Source of the DNA: Lachnospiraceae bacterium
Lineage (GTDB): Bacteria > Bacillota > Clostridia > Lachnospirales > Lachnospiraceae
Assembly (NCBI GenBank): GCA_030527645.1
Contig: JAUNAJ010000011.1
Coordinates: 1 to 64,000 of the forward strand
Direction of reading: 5' to 3'
Length of the DNA stretch: 64,000 nt
In this document: one piece after another, positions 15,847-25,280 of the stretch
Position numbering within the stretch: the stretch's first letter is position 1
Layout: every line of letters begins with the position of its first letter
The notes under the pieces: model-generated
What the model saw: only the letters and a program-made list of their open reading frames with translations
What the model was told of the DNA's origin: nothing
The model's database searches: none
Program-made: the position numbers and the translations under genes

Positions 15847-18780
15847 TTAATCCTGCTGTGAGTTGGTGAGTCCCTCAACATCAGAGGTTCCGGTAAGGAT
15901 CTCTGTCTCATCCTGCAGATTGTAATAGTAGCTCAGCATATCCTTCGCCACCATCATACAGTTGGAGGAGGAATAGCCGTAGGCAATTCGAACGGCCATG
16001 GCAATATCCTCTTCCTGCTCTCCGTAATGGGAATAGCCGATAAACAGCGCGTGGTTGGATCGGGCGGAGGATTCCTGGGCGGTACCGGTTTTTCCGCTGA
16101 GCTCTACAGGGAAATCCTCAAAGGCCGGACTGGAGGTGATCACTCCTCTCATTCCGGTGTGGATATCGTTCCATACATCATCGGAAAGTTCAAGCTTCGA
16201 AGAAACAGAGGACTCGTAGGTTTCAATTTCCTGATGCTCTGTGTCCTCTACTCTGTCCAGAAGGCGCAGATTGTAGCTGGTTCCGCTGTTCGCCAGTGTT
16301 GCTGCATAGCGTGCAAGACCGACTGTTGTATACAGATGGGTACCCTGTCCGATGGCAGAAGGCAGTGCCAGTTCTTCGGAAATCTGCGGGGTGGATTCTG
16401 TCAGCTCAATACCGGATTTTTTGCCAAGATCAAACATGGATGCATAGTTCTGGATCGTTGTCAGAGAAGCATCCTGGTTGAATGCAGTTTCCCCTGTCAG
16501 CTCGTTTTCCTGAAGACCGAGATTATAGGCGATCGTACAGAAGTATACGTTGCAGGAATTAGTGATTCCTCCTACCAGATCCAGATCACCGTGACCGTCC
16601 AGCTGCCAGCAGTGGATCTGATCCGAGGAGCTGACAAGCCCCTCGCCAAACAGACCATTACAGTTAATAACGGTGCCGTCGGTGATTGCATTTTCAGTAA
16701 GTCCAGCAGCTGCAACCACAGGTTTAAATGTAGAACCGGGTGCTGTCAGCTGCTGCGTTGCCTTGTTGTAGAAGGGCGTAGACAGATCACTGTACAAAGC
16801 GTTGTAGTAGGCGGTGTCCATGTTGTTGGCAAGACGGTTGTTGTCATAGCCGGGATAAGAGACCAGAGCACGAACCTCACCGCTGTCGGGATCCACTACG
16901 ACCACAGAGCCGGAACAGGGATCCAGCGCCAGCTGGGCAGGTGTGATCTCCAGATTGCTGATCTTATTCATCATCAGATCAGCGGCAGAAAGATCCCCGG
17001 AGCGGAAGCTGCTGTAATCTTCATCCTCTCTGTTCAGGATCCCCTGAGCATAGCAGAGGTTCACAACCTCCTCCGGAGAAAGGTCATCGTTCAGCAGCAT
17101 GTATTTATACAGGAGCTTGCTGAAGGAAGCATCCTCCTCCAGCTCCGTCTGAATGGTATAGGCCAGGGTCTGATAAACCTCCGTTGAATTCAGATAGGTA
17201 TCATCCTCTGCAAATACAGATACATTGATCCAGTTCTGTGTAACAGCATACGCAAGGAAATCCTTCAGAGAAAGCTCTCCCTCTGCCCATGCAAGATAGG
17301 TGCTGTCGTAGTAATTGATCGCGGACGCATCCAGGATCCCGGTGCCGGACATCAGAAAATCATCAACGATGTAGGTCTCATAATCCTGCATTTCCTCTGA
17401 AAGGGAGTTGAATACGGTTGGATTGCTTCCGGTCAGCTCGCTTGTGATCAGAGAATAGATATTATCCCTTTTTGTCTCAAATTTCTTCTGGACATTTTTC
17501 TCAACAGTGGATGCCTCATCGTTTGTGAAATGATCGATATCGATCACACTGTTGGTAAACAGAGCAATGTACACATCATAGATCGGGATCGGAATGGCAT
17601 CCTCATCCGCCGGATCCGGTGTTGCCTCTTCCACTGTCTTTACGTTCTGAATGTTGGATACGAGGATACCGGCAATACGCTGCTCAAGGATCTTGTAGGC
17701 AGCCTCCTGAAGCTCGGAATCGATCGTAAGATATACGTCATTTCCCTGAACCGGCTCTACATAGGATTCTTCATTGGTGGCAAGGACCTTTCCGAGATTA
17801 TCAACGGTAATCTCCTCTGATCCGTCGGTACCCTGCAGATAGGTTTCCATAATGGCTTCGATACCGGTCTTACCGATGATCGACTCGCTGGAGTAATCAT
17901 TTCTCTGGGTCTGGAGCTCCTCCAGCTCCTCGGAGGAGGGCTTGCCGGTGTAGCCGATAATGGCTGCCATGGAATAGGGATTATCGTACACCCGGATCGA
18001 ATCCTGCTCAATATCCACTCCCTGGAAATCCAGAATATTCTCCTGGATCGCTGCCACTGTCGCATCGGATACATTGCTGGCAACCGTAACGGACAGGTAT
18101 TTTCTGTAGCTGGTAAGGGACAGCTGATAGCGCACGATAATGATTTTCAGAGCATCGGATTTGGACAGATTCTGAGGAAGGCCATGGGATTCCAGTTCTT
18201 CTGCAGAATACGGTTTGTCCTCGTTGACCAGTCCGAAGCGCTCCGCAGAGGACAGCTCCTCAATGATCTGATCCGGAGTAGCGGTCAGCTGAGCGTAGCT
18301 CATATCATCGATGGAACTGTATCCGTAGATATCTGCACGAAATCTCTTCAGCGAGGTGCCCTCGCTCAGGTCATACACATAATTTTCGTTTGCATCCAGA
18401 TAAATATGGAAGTCGCTGTCCATGGAGTCTCCGTTTGCTTCGATCAGCTTGATCAGCCGGTAGATCTCTCCGTTCAGAGACAGCTGCTTCTCTCTTGTTG
18501 TGCTATAGGTTCCGCTGTCCTCAATGGTGACAGAATTTGCCAGTTCATTGTAAGCAAGCAGCACGCCGTTTTTGTCATAGATATTTCCCCTGGAGCTCTT
18601 CAGCTTCCGGGTTTTTGTGGTCATGACTGTAAAGTTCTCAGCATAATCTGCTCCCTGCAGGATCTGCAGCTGAAAGCAGCGAAACAGAAGGATTCCTGTG
18701 AGCAGCCCGAAGAACATGGTCAGAATGACCGTTCGATGGGAAAATGCCTTTTCGATTTTCTTTCTGATTTTTATAGCCAA
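15847..18780 (-). CDS. mrdA: Penicillin-binding protein 2, elongation transpeptidase
   Basis: This class B PBP cross-links peptidoglycan during elongation. It has an N-terminal membrane helix (about 18-38), a PBP dimerisation region, and a transpeptidase domain with PGSTFK (Ser near 680), SCN (about 740) and SGKTGTAQ (about 897). At 977 residues it is much longer than usual PBP2 (about 630-720). The extra length is mostly an Asp/Glu/Ser-rich region of some 250 residues (about 385-640) before the transpeptidase core. The start is an unusual TTG at 18780, with GGAGGG 12 bases upstream and a 10-base overlap with mreD. No in-frame ATG precedes the membrane helix. Confidence 0.9.
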   Translation of the reverse strand: MAIKIRKKIEKAFSHRTVILTMFFGLLTGILLFRCFQLQILQGADYAENFTVMTTKTRKLKSSRGNIYDKNGVLLAYNELANSVTIEDSGTYSTTREKQLSLNGEIYRLIKLIEANGDSMDSDFHIYLDANENYVYDLSEGTSLKRFRADIYGYSSIDDMSYAQLTATPDQIIEELSSAERFGLVNEDKPYSAEELESHGLPQNLSKSDALKIIIVRYQLSLTSYRKYLSVTVASNVSDATVAAIQENILDFQGVDIEQDSIRVYDNPYSMAAIIGYTGKPSSEELEELQTQRNDYSSESIIGKTGIEAIMETYLQGTDGSEEITVDNLGKVLATNEESYVEPVQGNDVYLTIDSELQEAAYKILEQRIAGILVSNIQNVKTVEEATPDPADEDAIPIPIYDVYIALFTNSVIDIDHFTNDEASTVEKNVQKKFETKRDNIYSLITSELTGSNPTVFNSLSEEMQDYETYIVDDFLMSGTGILDASAINYYDSTYLAWAEGELSLKDFLAYAVTQNWINVSVFAEDDTYLNSTEVYQTLAYTIQTELEEDASFSKLLYKYMLLNDDLSPEEVVNLCYAQGILNREDEDYSSFRSGDLSAADLMMNKISNLEITPAQLALDPCSGSVVVVDPDSGEVRALVSYPGYDNNRLANNMDTAYYNALYSDLSTPFYNKATQQLTAPGSTFKPVVAAAGLTENAITDGTVINCNGLFGEGLVSSSDQIHCWQLDGHGDLDLVGGITNSCNVYFCTIAYNLGLQENELTGETAFNQDASLTTIQNYASMFDLGKKSGIELTESTPQISEELALPSAIGQGTHLYTTVGLARYAATLANSGTSYNLRLLDRVEDTEHQEIETYESSVSSKLELSDDVWNDIHTGMRGVITSSPAFEDFPVELSGKTGTAQESSARSNHALFIGYSHYGEQEEDIAMAVRIAYGYSSSNCMMVAKDMLSYYYNLQDETEILTGTSDVEGLTNSQQD

Positions 18781-19292
18781 GGTGATTTCTGTCCCTCCAG
18801 TTCATTGTCATACAGCAGTTTGTCAATTCTATACAGCAGTCGGTATAACAACAGCGTCAGAACTACAGTATAGATACACTCCGGCAGAATGACCCTGAGC
18901 AGGTATTCCGAAAATGCAAAGCGCATGCGGATGGCAAACTGTGCGATATAAAAAAGAATACTGTAGATCAGGTCACTGACTGCCACAAGCAGCATGGGAA
19001 CCTTGATCTCTTCATCGAAAAATACTTTATAGAAGTATCCGTTGCAGTATCCGATCAGCATATATACAAAGGCATTGAAGCCAAGGATCGGACCAAAGAA
19101 GGCGTCGATCAGCAGGCCGCAGAAAAATCCAAGCAGCATGCCGAACCGTTTTCCTCTCATAAATCCGAAGCACACGGTTACCATCAAAAGCACGTTCGGT
19201 GTAATATCCAGTAAAGTGATGGCAGGGAAAACGGAGCTTTGCAGGAGAAATGCTGCCAGCACCACCAAAACGGTTACAAATGCGGTAAGCAT
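18771..19292 (-). CDS. mreD: Rod shape-determining protein MreD
   Basis: MreD is a small polytopic membrane protein of the elongasome. The 173-residue product is almost wholly hydrophobic, with five or six segments and the family-like stretches LDITPNVLLMVTVCFGFMRG and GLLIDAFFGPILGFNAFVYM. GGAGAGG precedes the ATG. It starts 1 base after the end of mreC and overlaps PBP2 at its 3' end, so all three are translated from one message. Family sequence conservation is low, so the call rests mainly on topology and position. Confidence 0.88.
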   Translation of the reverse strand: MLTAFVTVLVVLAAFLLQSSVFPAITLLDITPNVLLMVTVCFGFMRGKRFGMLLGFFCGLLIDAFFGPILGFNAFVYMLIGYCNGYFYKVFFDEEIKVPMLLVAVSDLIYSILFYIAQFAIRMRFAFSEYLLRVILPECIYTVVLTLLLYRLLYRIDKLLYDNELEGQKSPWL

Positions 19293-19293
19293 A

Positions 19294-20151
19294 TCAGTCC
19301 TCTCCTCCTCCCGTTTCTTTCTGTGTTGTGATCACGAGAACCTCCTGAATATGTCGGAAATCCACCGCAGGAATAATGGTTCCTGTTTTCGTCAGATGGT
19401 TGGAATCCTCGGTCACCTCATCGATGGTGCCGATCAGAATACCGGGAAGGTATTTGTCGGAAATATTTGAGGTGATGATCTTTTCACCGGATCTGATCTC
19501 ATTTTCCGTATTCATCTGTGAAAAGGACAGCTTTCCATCGTCCTTCAATGTCAGGTCGCCGGAAACAATGCAGTTGTCTGCCGTGGACATGGTCATTCCG
19601 GAAACATTGCTGTTATCATCAATAACAGAACGAACGGAGGCCCAGTGTGAGCCTGCTTCAATCACGATACCTACCAGTCCGCCTGAGGTGATCACATTCA
19701 TGTTCACATCCACGCCGTCCTCTGTTCCCCGGTTAATGATAAAGGAATCAAACCAGTTGCTTGGATCCTTGGAGATCACCTGCGCTGCTACCTTTGTGTA
19801 TTCTGAATAATTCTGATCCAGGTCATAAAGCTCCCGAAGTCTCTCCAGCTCCTGCTCATCCTCTTCTTTCAGGGTTACCTGTTCCTTCAGTTCCTCGATC
19901 TGCTGCAGAAGCTCTTCATTCTCGGCAATCAGCTCTTCCTTGTTCCGGGCAGTTTCCCGTGTATCTGTCAGAATGGTGCCGAGGCGGTTGATTCCTGTCT
20001 GAAAGGGACGCAGAATGCTGCCGGCTCCGTTCTTGATGGGATCGAAGGTCACTCGTTCTGTCAGCGTCAGTACAATGGCAGCGATACAGAAAAAAGTAAG
20101 AACTGCCAGAAGCTGGTTGTTTTTCAGCCGAAATCGGTTTCTTTTTCTCAT
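19294..20151 (-). CDS. mreC: Rod shape-determining protein MreC
   Basis: MreC is a bitopic protein whose extracytoplasmic part binds and activates PBP2. The 285-residue product has one N-terminal membrane helix (about 12-32), a coiled coil (about 65-110, rich in ELLQQIEELKEQVTLKEED) and the beta-barrel domain with VAAQVISKDPSNWFDSFIIN and ITSGGLVGIVIEAGSHWASV. Length is normal. GGAGG lies about 10 bases before the ATG. Confidence 0.94.
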   Translation of the reverse strand: MRKRNRFRLKNNQLLAVLTFFCIAAIVLTLTERVTFDPIKNGAGSILRPFQTGINRLGTILTDTRETARNKEELIAENEELLQQIEELKEQVTLKEEDEQELERLRELYDLDQNYSEYTKVAAQVISKDPSNWFDSFIINRGTEDGVDVNMNVITSGGLVGIVIEAGSHWASVRSVIDDNSNVSGMTMSTADNCIVSGDLTLKDDGKLSFSQMNTENEIRSGEKIITSNISDKYLPGILIGTIDEVTEDSNHLTKTGTIIPAVDFRHIQEVLVITTQKETGGGED

Positions 20152-20169
20152 AATCCATCTGCCTCCGAA

Positions 20170-21180
20170 TCAGTAGTTTCGTTTTTTGGGGGTAAATGCC
20201 AGCTTGTGGAGAGACTCATGCGTCACCAGCTCCTTTAAACCGCTGATGGTGCACAGCTCATACAGACTGGACAGCTTCACCGGAAGATCCAGATAGTCCT
20301 TCAGGTACTGGTCCACGCCGGGTAGTCTGGTGCTTCCGCCGGTCAGGTAGATTCCCTCTTCTCTGATGGCGCGGTGCACCTGCGGGGGAGTTCTCTTCAG
20401 GAGACTCTCTATTTCTTCTGCAATGGTGTGCATCAGCTCCTGCATCGTCACGGTGATCGTATAAGAGGTAACTACTCCGTCTCTGGGCAGGCCTGTGGTT
20501 GCATCAATGCCCATCACCTTCATGAGATCTGTATTTTTCCCTGTAAAGTCTGCGAGTCGCTGCTTCAGCTCTCCGGCTGTTTTGTAGCTGATCTGGAAAT
20601 TATGAAATCTCCGCACGGCTGCAACAATGGAAGCGTCAAACTGATTTCCTCCGATGGGGATCACCTTGCTGATGATCACTCGCTGATCGGCAATAACAGA
20701 AACCTCTGTGCTCTGGGCTCCCATATTGATGATCATGGATCCGTTCGTTTTACTCACGGGAATTCCCAGTGCCAGTGCATCGGCAATGGGCTTCTCCACC
20801 AGAAATACACGACAGCGTTTCAGACGCCCCCTGTGCGAGATGGTGTAATATGCTCGTTTTTCAATCTCAGTGGTATCCATGGGAACGGTAAAAAACAGCT
20901 TCGGACGATAGCCGAGATAGCATTTGTCCAGTACGTAATGCAGAAGCACCTCCACCAGTGATATATCACCGATCCGTCCGTTTGCCATTGGAGTATACAC
21001 CTGAATATCCTGCGGCGTGCGCTCCCGCATCTCCTCGGCCGCATCCCCGGCTGCAAACACTGTTTCCTTTTTACGGATCGCAACTCTTGTTTTTTCGCTG
21101 GTTATGCTGCCTTTGGAGTGGTCATAGATTTTGATGGAATCCGTACCAAGATCGATTCCAAACATATTTGTAAATAACAT
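20170..21180 (-). CDS. mreB: Divergent MreB-like actin homologue
   Basis: MreB forms membrane-bound filaments that steer wall synthesis. The 336-residue protein has the actin-fold phosphate-1 loop GIDLGTDSIKIY (8-19) and an MreB-like length and order. It is clearly divergent. The usual phosphate-2 loop DIGGGTTE reads NMGAQSTE (152-159), and the EEPMAAAIGAG block reads EKPIADALALG (129-139). These changes touch the nucleotide site, so filament dynamics may differ. AAAGGAA precedes the ATG. The mreC and mreD genes follow directly. A canonical second MreB may exist elsewhere. Confidence 0.82.
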   Translation of the reverse strand: MLFTNMFGIDLGTDSIKIYDHSKGSITSEKTRVAIRKKETVFAAGDAAEEMRERTPQDIQVYTPMANGRIGDISLVEVLLHYVLDKCYLGYRPKLFFTVPMDTTEIEKRAYYTISHRGRLKRCRVFLVEKPIADALALGIPVSKTNGSMIINMGAQSTEVSVIADQRVIISKVIPIGGNQFDASIVAAVRRFHNFQISYKTAGELKQRLADFTGKNTDLMKVMGIDATTGLPRDGVVTSYTITVTMQELMHTIAEEIESLLKRTPPQVHRAIREEGIYLTGGSTRLPGVDQYLKDYLDLPVKLSSLYELCTISGLKELVTHESLHKLAFTPKKRNY

Positions 21181-21235
21181 AAGGTCATTCCTTTGAATAA
21201 TGATACTTCATTCTGCACAGAAGCAGTCAGGCTTC

Positions 21236-21260
21236 GCATGAAGGAGATGTAACCGTGAAC
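21236..21260. repeat. Second repeat family, copy c
   Basis: TGAAGGAGATGTAACCGTGAAC differs by two or three changes from the block at 23850-23872. It lies between radC and mreB, ending at the radC stop region. Confidence 0.45.
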
Positions 21261-21262
21261 GA

Positions 21263-21952
21263 TCATGCTCTTTCCTCGATGCTGTAATAGCAGCCGTCTC
21301 CGATGACGATATGGTCCAGAAGAGTGATCCCGAGAAGCTCGCCGGCCTCCCTGATCTTTTTCGTGATCGAAAGATCCTCCCTGCTGGGTGTAGGATCGCC
21401 GCTGGGATGATTGTGGACCAGGGCAATGGAAACTGCCCCCTGTGCCAGAGCCGTATGAAATATTTCTCTTGGCGACAGCAGGGAGGCATTGACCGTTCCC
21501 ATGGAGATCATCCGTTCTCCGATGAATCCGTTTTTCGTGTCCAGCATAAGACACCAGACGCATTCCTTATCCTGCTGCCGGAGCCGCTCCATATAAAAGT
21601 CTGCGATATCGGCAGGGGAAAGAAATTTTCTGGTTTTGGGAGCCTGAGAGGCTGCCATTCGTCTGGAAAGCTCACCGATACAGAGCAGCCGGGCTGCTTT
21701 CTTTTCTCCGATTCCCGGAAGCTGTGTCAGTTCCCGAATCGTCATGCGGTACAGTCCGCAGAGACCACCCTTTTTTTCACAGGCCTGCAGGATCAGATCT
21801 GCTGTCTCCAGTGAATTCAGGCCTGCTGATCCGGTTTGAAGAATAGCTGCCAGAAGCTCTCTTCCTGTCAATGTCTCCGGACCGTACAGAATGCATTTGT
21901 CATAGGGACGCTGATCTGCAGGAAGCTCTTTTGTTGTTACATGCTTGATCAT
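21263..21952 (-). CDS. radC: RadC-family JAB domain protein
   Basis: RadC proteins carry a C-terminal JAB/MPN metalloprotease-like domain. Despite the name, a DNA repair role is not established. The 229-residue product has an N-terminal helix-hairpin-helix (LTQLPGIGEKKAARLLCIGE) and the JAMM motif HNHPSGDPTPSRED, preceded by the expected GTVNASLLSPREIFHTA segment. GGAG lies 5 bases before the ATG. It is first in the run leading to mreB, an order also seen in other Firmicutes. Confidence 0.92.
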   Translation of the reverse strand: MIKHVTTKELPADQRPYDKCILYGPETLTGRELLAAILQTGSAGLNSLETADLILQACEKKGGLCGLYRMTIRELTQLPGIGEKKAARLLCIGELSRRMAASQAPKTRKFLSPADIADFYMERLRQQDKECVWCLMLDTKNGFIGERMISMGTVNASLLSPREIFHTALAQGAVSIALVHNHPSGDPTPSREDLSITKKIREAGELLGITLLDHIVIGDGCYYSIEERA

Positions 21953-22073
21953 ACCTTCTCCGATCTACTCTCTTCCCGGAGAAATAAGGCCGGCATACTG
22001 CGGCTGGTACTCAGCTGCAGCAATGCCACTCTCTAGTATAGCATAGAATACAAGAGGATTACAGAGTCAGCAG

Positions 22074-22127
22074 GGGAGATTTTCCGTGAACAGCAATCAC
22101 TTCCATACAGTTCACGGGGAATCTCCC
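22074..22127. repeat. Second repeat family, copy a (inverted pair)
   Basis: Eighteen-base arms 22074-22091 and 22110-22127 match at 16 positions: GGGAGATTTTCCGTGAAC against the complement of GTTCACGGGGAATCTCCC. It lies between two genes, and neither strand has a T tract. Confidence 0.7.
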
Positions 22128-22148
22128 ATCCATGCGCGGTTACCGAAA

Positions 22149-23783
22149 TCAGGAACGTCTGTAGCGGGCACCGATCCTCTCGGCTACCTTCAGTCCGTCC
22201 ATGGCTGCAGAGGTGATTCCGCCTGCGTATCCGGCGCCTTCACCGCAGGGATAGATTCCCTTAATATTGCTTTCCAGCTCTTCATCCCGCGTGATGCGGA
22301 CCGGTGAAGAGGTGCGGCTTTCCACGCCGCTGACAAGAGCGTCGTCCATGCCAAATCCTCTGATCTTTCTGTCGAATCCGGAGATCCCCTCCTTCAGGGA
22401 CTCATACAGGAAATCCGGAAAGATCTCTGCTGTATTTGCATACGCAAAATTTCCGCAGATACAGGGTTCAAAGGATCCGGGACCGCCTTCTTTTTTTTCT
22501 TTGAAATTTCCGAAGGTCTGCACGGGAACCGAGCCCTGTCCGATTCGAAATGCCTGCTTTTCCAGATGCCGCTGGAAGGCAAGACCGCTGAGGGCATCGG
22601 AAAGTGGCTCCCCTTCAAAGGAGCCGGATGCACGGTAGGGAGCAAAATCATTGGGATCTACTGATACCACAATGGCACCGTTGGAGTTTCTGGAATCCCG
22701 ACCGGAATAGCTCATGCCGTTCACGGCCAGCAGCCCCTCCTCAGAGGAAGCATTCACCACATAGCCTCCGGGACACATACAGAAGGAAAATACACCCCTT
22801 CCGTTCTCAAGTGTTCTGGCAAGCTTATAATTGGCTGCTCCCAGCTCTTCGGGAGCGTCGGGACCGTACTGACTTTCTGTGATCATTGGCTCCGGATGTT
22901 CGATGCGAACGCCGACTGCAAAGGATTTTGCCTGCATGGACAGCTGATGCTTCTCCAGCATGCGGAAGGTATCCCTGGCACTGTGACCGATTGCAAGCAC
23001 CAGAGCCTGGCAGGGAATTTCCTCACCTGTCTGGGTAAGAACCGATTGAATCGTATCATTTTTGATTTTGAGATCCGTAACAGTGGTTCTGAACTTTACC
23101 GTTCCTCCCAGACGAATGATATCATTGCGGATGTTTTCAACGATCTTCACCAGCAGATCTGTACCCAGATGTGGTCTTCCGTTGTAGCGGATCTGTTCGG
23201 GTGCACCTGCCTGTACAAAAAGATCCAGCACCTGCTGATTCCTGTGATTCTTATCCTTCTCTCCCTTTACCCCTGTATTCAGTTTTCCGTCTGAGAAGGT
23301 GCCGGCACCTCCCTCGCCGAACTGTACATTGCAGTCCGGATCCAGGACACCGGTCTTCCAGAAGAAATCAACGATTTCCTTTCGTTTTGACGCTGTTTCC
23401 CCGCGCTCCAGAAGAATCGGCCGGTAGCCCTGCTTTGCCAGCATCCAGGCACAGAACAGTCCTGCCGGACCGCTGCCGACAATGACCGGAGGGTGGAGAA
23501 GCTCCTCTGTACCCTGTTCAGGGAATACATAGGTTTGTTCTTTATAGGCGGAAATTCCGTTCTTTCCGCCGGTTTTGCGCAGCAGTTCAGTCTCATTATT
23601 CGCTGAGACTGCCACGGTATACACATATTTCAGTTCCTGTTTTTTTCGGGCATCCACAGACTTGCGAATGATCTGAAGTTCCCGGATCTGACCGGGAGCG
23701 ATTCGCAGCAGCTTTCCGATTTTTTTCTTCAGCTGCTCCTCTGTATGGCCAACAGGCATGGTGATCTGACTAAGCTGGATCAC
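22149..23783 (-). CDS. FAD-dependent dehydrogenase (COG2509 type)
   Basis: This 544-residue flavoprotein belongs to the uncharacterised FAD-dependent dehydrogenase family. It has an N-terminal ferredoxin-like region (to about 80), an FAD Rossmann motif PVIVGSGPAGLFCAWMLAK, and the family stretches CNVQFGEGGAGTFSDGKL and GHSARDTF. The C-terminal FAD site is YPCGEGAGYAGGITSAAMDG. The substrate is unknown. The frame is open to 23825, but GTG at 23783 follows AAGGAGG at 7 bases and gives a sensible start (MIQLSQITMPVG). The extra upstream codons would translate a dispersed repeat. Confidence 0.85.
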   Translation of the reverse strand: MIQLSQITMPVGHTEEQLKKKIGKLLRIAPGQIRELQIIRKSVDARKKQELKYVYTVAVSANNETELLRKTGGKNGISAYKEQTYVFPEQGTEELLHPPVIVGSGPAGLFCAWMLAKQGYRPILLERGETASKRKEIVDFFWKTGVLDPDCNVQFGEGGAGTFSDGKLNTGVKGEKDKNHRNQQVLDLFVQAGAPEQIRYNGRPHLGTDLLVKIVENIRNDIIRLGGTVKFRTTVTDLKIKNDTIQSVLTQTGEEIPCQALVLAIGHSARDTFRMLEKHQLSMQAKSFAVGVRIEHPEPMITESQYGPDAPEELGAANYKLARTLENGRGVFSFCMCPGGYVVNASSEEGLLAVNGMSYSGRDSRNSNGAIVVSVDPNDFAPYRASGSFEGEPLSDALSGLAFQRHLEKQAFRIGQGSVPVQTFGNFKEKKEGGPGSFEPCICGNFAYANTAEIFPDFLYESLKEGISGFDRKIRGFGMDDALVSGVESRTSSPVRITRDEELESNIKGIYPCGEGAGYAGGITSAAMDGLKVAERIGARYRRS

Positions 23784-23807
23784 AATTGTTCCTCCTTGTT
23801 TCGGATC

Positions 23808-23876
23808 GGGGAACCTCCCCTGCATAAGTAGTAAGGCTGCATCGGCAGGTGAAGGAGAGGTTACCCGTGAACAGGT
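23808..23876. repeat. Second repeat family, copy b
   Basis: GGGGAACCTCCCCTGC (23808-23823) is answered on the other side by GCAGGT...GGAGAGGTTACCCG (23845-23866), which runs into CCCGTGAACAG. The arms pair imperfectly. It lies between two flavoprotein genes. Confidence 0.55.
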
Positions 23877-23879
23877 ACA

Positions 23880-25250
23880 CTATTTATTAGATCCGTGTAC
23901 GGCTGCAGCACGCCCTGCCGCCGCTCCGGTACTCCAGGCCCACTGGAGATTGTATCCTCCGCACCGGCCGTCCAGATCCGTGCATTCACCGGTAAAATAA
24001 AGACCTGAGATGTTCTTTGCTTCCAGTTCATGAGTAAGTTCTGTCAGGAGCACTCCGCCTGCACAGATCTGGGCCTGCCTGAGAGGCCCGGTGGAAGCGA
24101 TTCGCACGTCACAGCAGGAAAGCCTGTCCAGCAGCTGCTCCAGAGTCATTTTCTTTCCGGAAAGAGCATCGATCAGTTTTTCCGGCAGCAGACCTGTCAG
24201 CAGCTGTTCCGGCGTTTTACCCGGATTCTGCTCTGCGACCTTCGACAGTGAGGCTTCCAGAGGGATTCGCTTCTGTGCTTCCAGAGGAATCCGGTTCTGT
24301 GCAGACTCATCGAACGCAGAATCAATCGATCCGGACGCACAGCCTGCTGACTCAGCTTCGGTCTGTGAAAACTCCGGAAGAAAATTGATGCGGACGGAGG
24401 GCTTCCTTCCCTGCTCCAGCAGTTCTCCTGCTTTTGAGGACAGCTGAAATACCGGAATACCGGATATTCCGTAATCGGTCAGCTGCAGCTCTCCTGTTTC
24501 GGTCTGAAGTACGGCTCCGTCGCAGATCAGGTCAAGAACAGCCTGCACCCGAACCCCTGCCCACTTTGCAAAATAGTGTTCCCGGGTGCATTTCAGAGAA
24601 ACCAGGGACGGCCGAAACTCTTTTGTTTTGAGTCCAAAGGATTTTGCAAGTGTAAGGGCGTCGGAGGATACCCCTTCGATATTGGAGGCAGGCGTTCCGC
24701 AGGCCACGATCACGGCGTCGGCATCGTACTGCCAGCTCTTTGTAAAAACGGTGAACCGCTCTTCTGCCGGTCTCTGCTTTGCTGATGGTTCGTTCAGGAG
24801 CGGAACACCGGCTTCCTCCCTGATGTTTGCTTTGCGTGAAACGATTCCTCTATTAAGCCGGATCGCAGTTACTTCCTCCCTGGTTTTCAGCTTGCCCTTC
24901 AGTCTGGTAAATTCCAGCAGAAGAAGCTGGAGAACGGAGGCGGCAGAATCGGATCTGGGATAGATCCAGCCATCCCGCTCCTTTGTCCAGAGTCCCAGCT
25001 CATGGAAAAAATCCAGTGTATCCTTCATGGAAAAGGAACTCAGAACGGACTGTACAAACTTCTGATCCCCATGATATGCGGACAGCTCCTGCTTCTGATT
25101 GGTCAGATTACAGCGTCCATTGCCGGTCGCAAGGATCTTCTTCCCAGGTTTATCGCATTTTTCAAGGATGGTTACGGAGGCTCCGGCTCTGGCAGCCTGA
25201 ATGCCTGCCATCAGACCGGAGGCACCCCCGCCGATGATTACAACTTTCAT
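23880..25250 (-). CDS. BaiN/HI0933-family flavoprotein
   Basis: The 456-residue protein is a NAD(P)/FAD-dependent oxidoreductase of the HI0933/BaiN family; some members have been linked to bile acid 7-dehydroxylation, but most lack a tested substrate. It has VVIIGGGASGLMAGIQAA at the N-terminus, KILATGNGRCNLTN, and the C-terminal FAD segment GLYFTGECTDLDGRCGGYNLQWAW. A Ser/Glu-rich insert (about 300-340) contains a 24-bp tandem duplication giving RIPLEAQKRIPLEAS. AAAGGG precedes the ATG. It is 97 bases upstream of the previous flavoprotein gene. Confidence 0.85.
   Translation of the reverse strand: MKVVIIGGGASGLMAGIQAARAGASVTILEKCDKPGKKILATGNGRCNLTNQKQELSAYHGDQKFVQSVLSSFSMKDTLDFFHELGLWTKERDGWIYPRSDSAASVLQLLLLEFTRLKGKLKTREEVTAIRLNRGIVSRKANIREEAGVPLLNEPSAKQRPAEERFTVFTKSWQYDADAVIVACGTPASNIEGVSSDALTLAKSFGLKTKEFRPSLVSLKCTREHYFAKWAGVRVQAVLDLICDGAVLQTETGELQLTDYGISGIPVFQLSSKAGELLEQGRKPSVRINFLPEFSQTEAESAGCASGSIDSAFDESAQNRIPLEAQKRIPLEASLSKVAEQNPGKTPEQLLTGLLPEKLIDALSGKKMTLEQLLDRLSCCDVRIASTGPLRQAQICAGGVLLTELTHELEAKNISGLYFTGECTDLDGRCGGYNLQWAWSTGAAAGRAAAVHGSNK
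24253..24300. repeat. 24-bp tandem duplication in flavoprotein gene
   Basis: Units 24253-24276 and 24277-24300 differ at a few bases and keep the frame, encoding the doubled RIPLEA block. Confidence 0.8.
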
Positions 25251-25280
25251 AGAATGAACCCTTTCCCTGCAGTATCGCGG

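Noticed and set aside
16027-17187. A 386-codon plus-strand open frame opposite PBP2
   Set aside because: Its composition mirrors the PBP2 codons; no family features or start signal.
23784-23825. An ATG start of the FAD dehydrogenase at 23825
   Set aside because: The added codons are a dispersed repeat plus the ribosome site itself; GTG at 23783 fits better.
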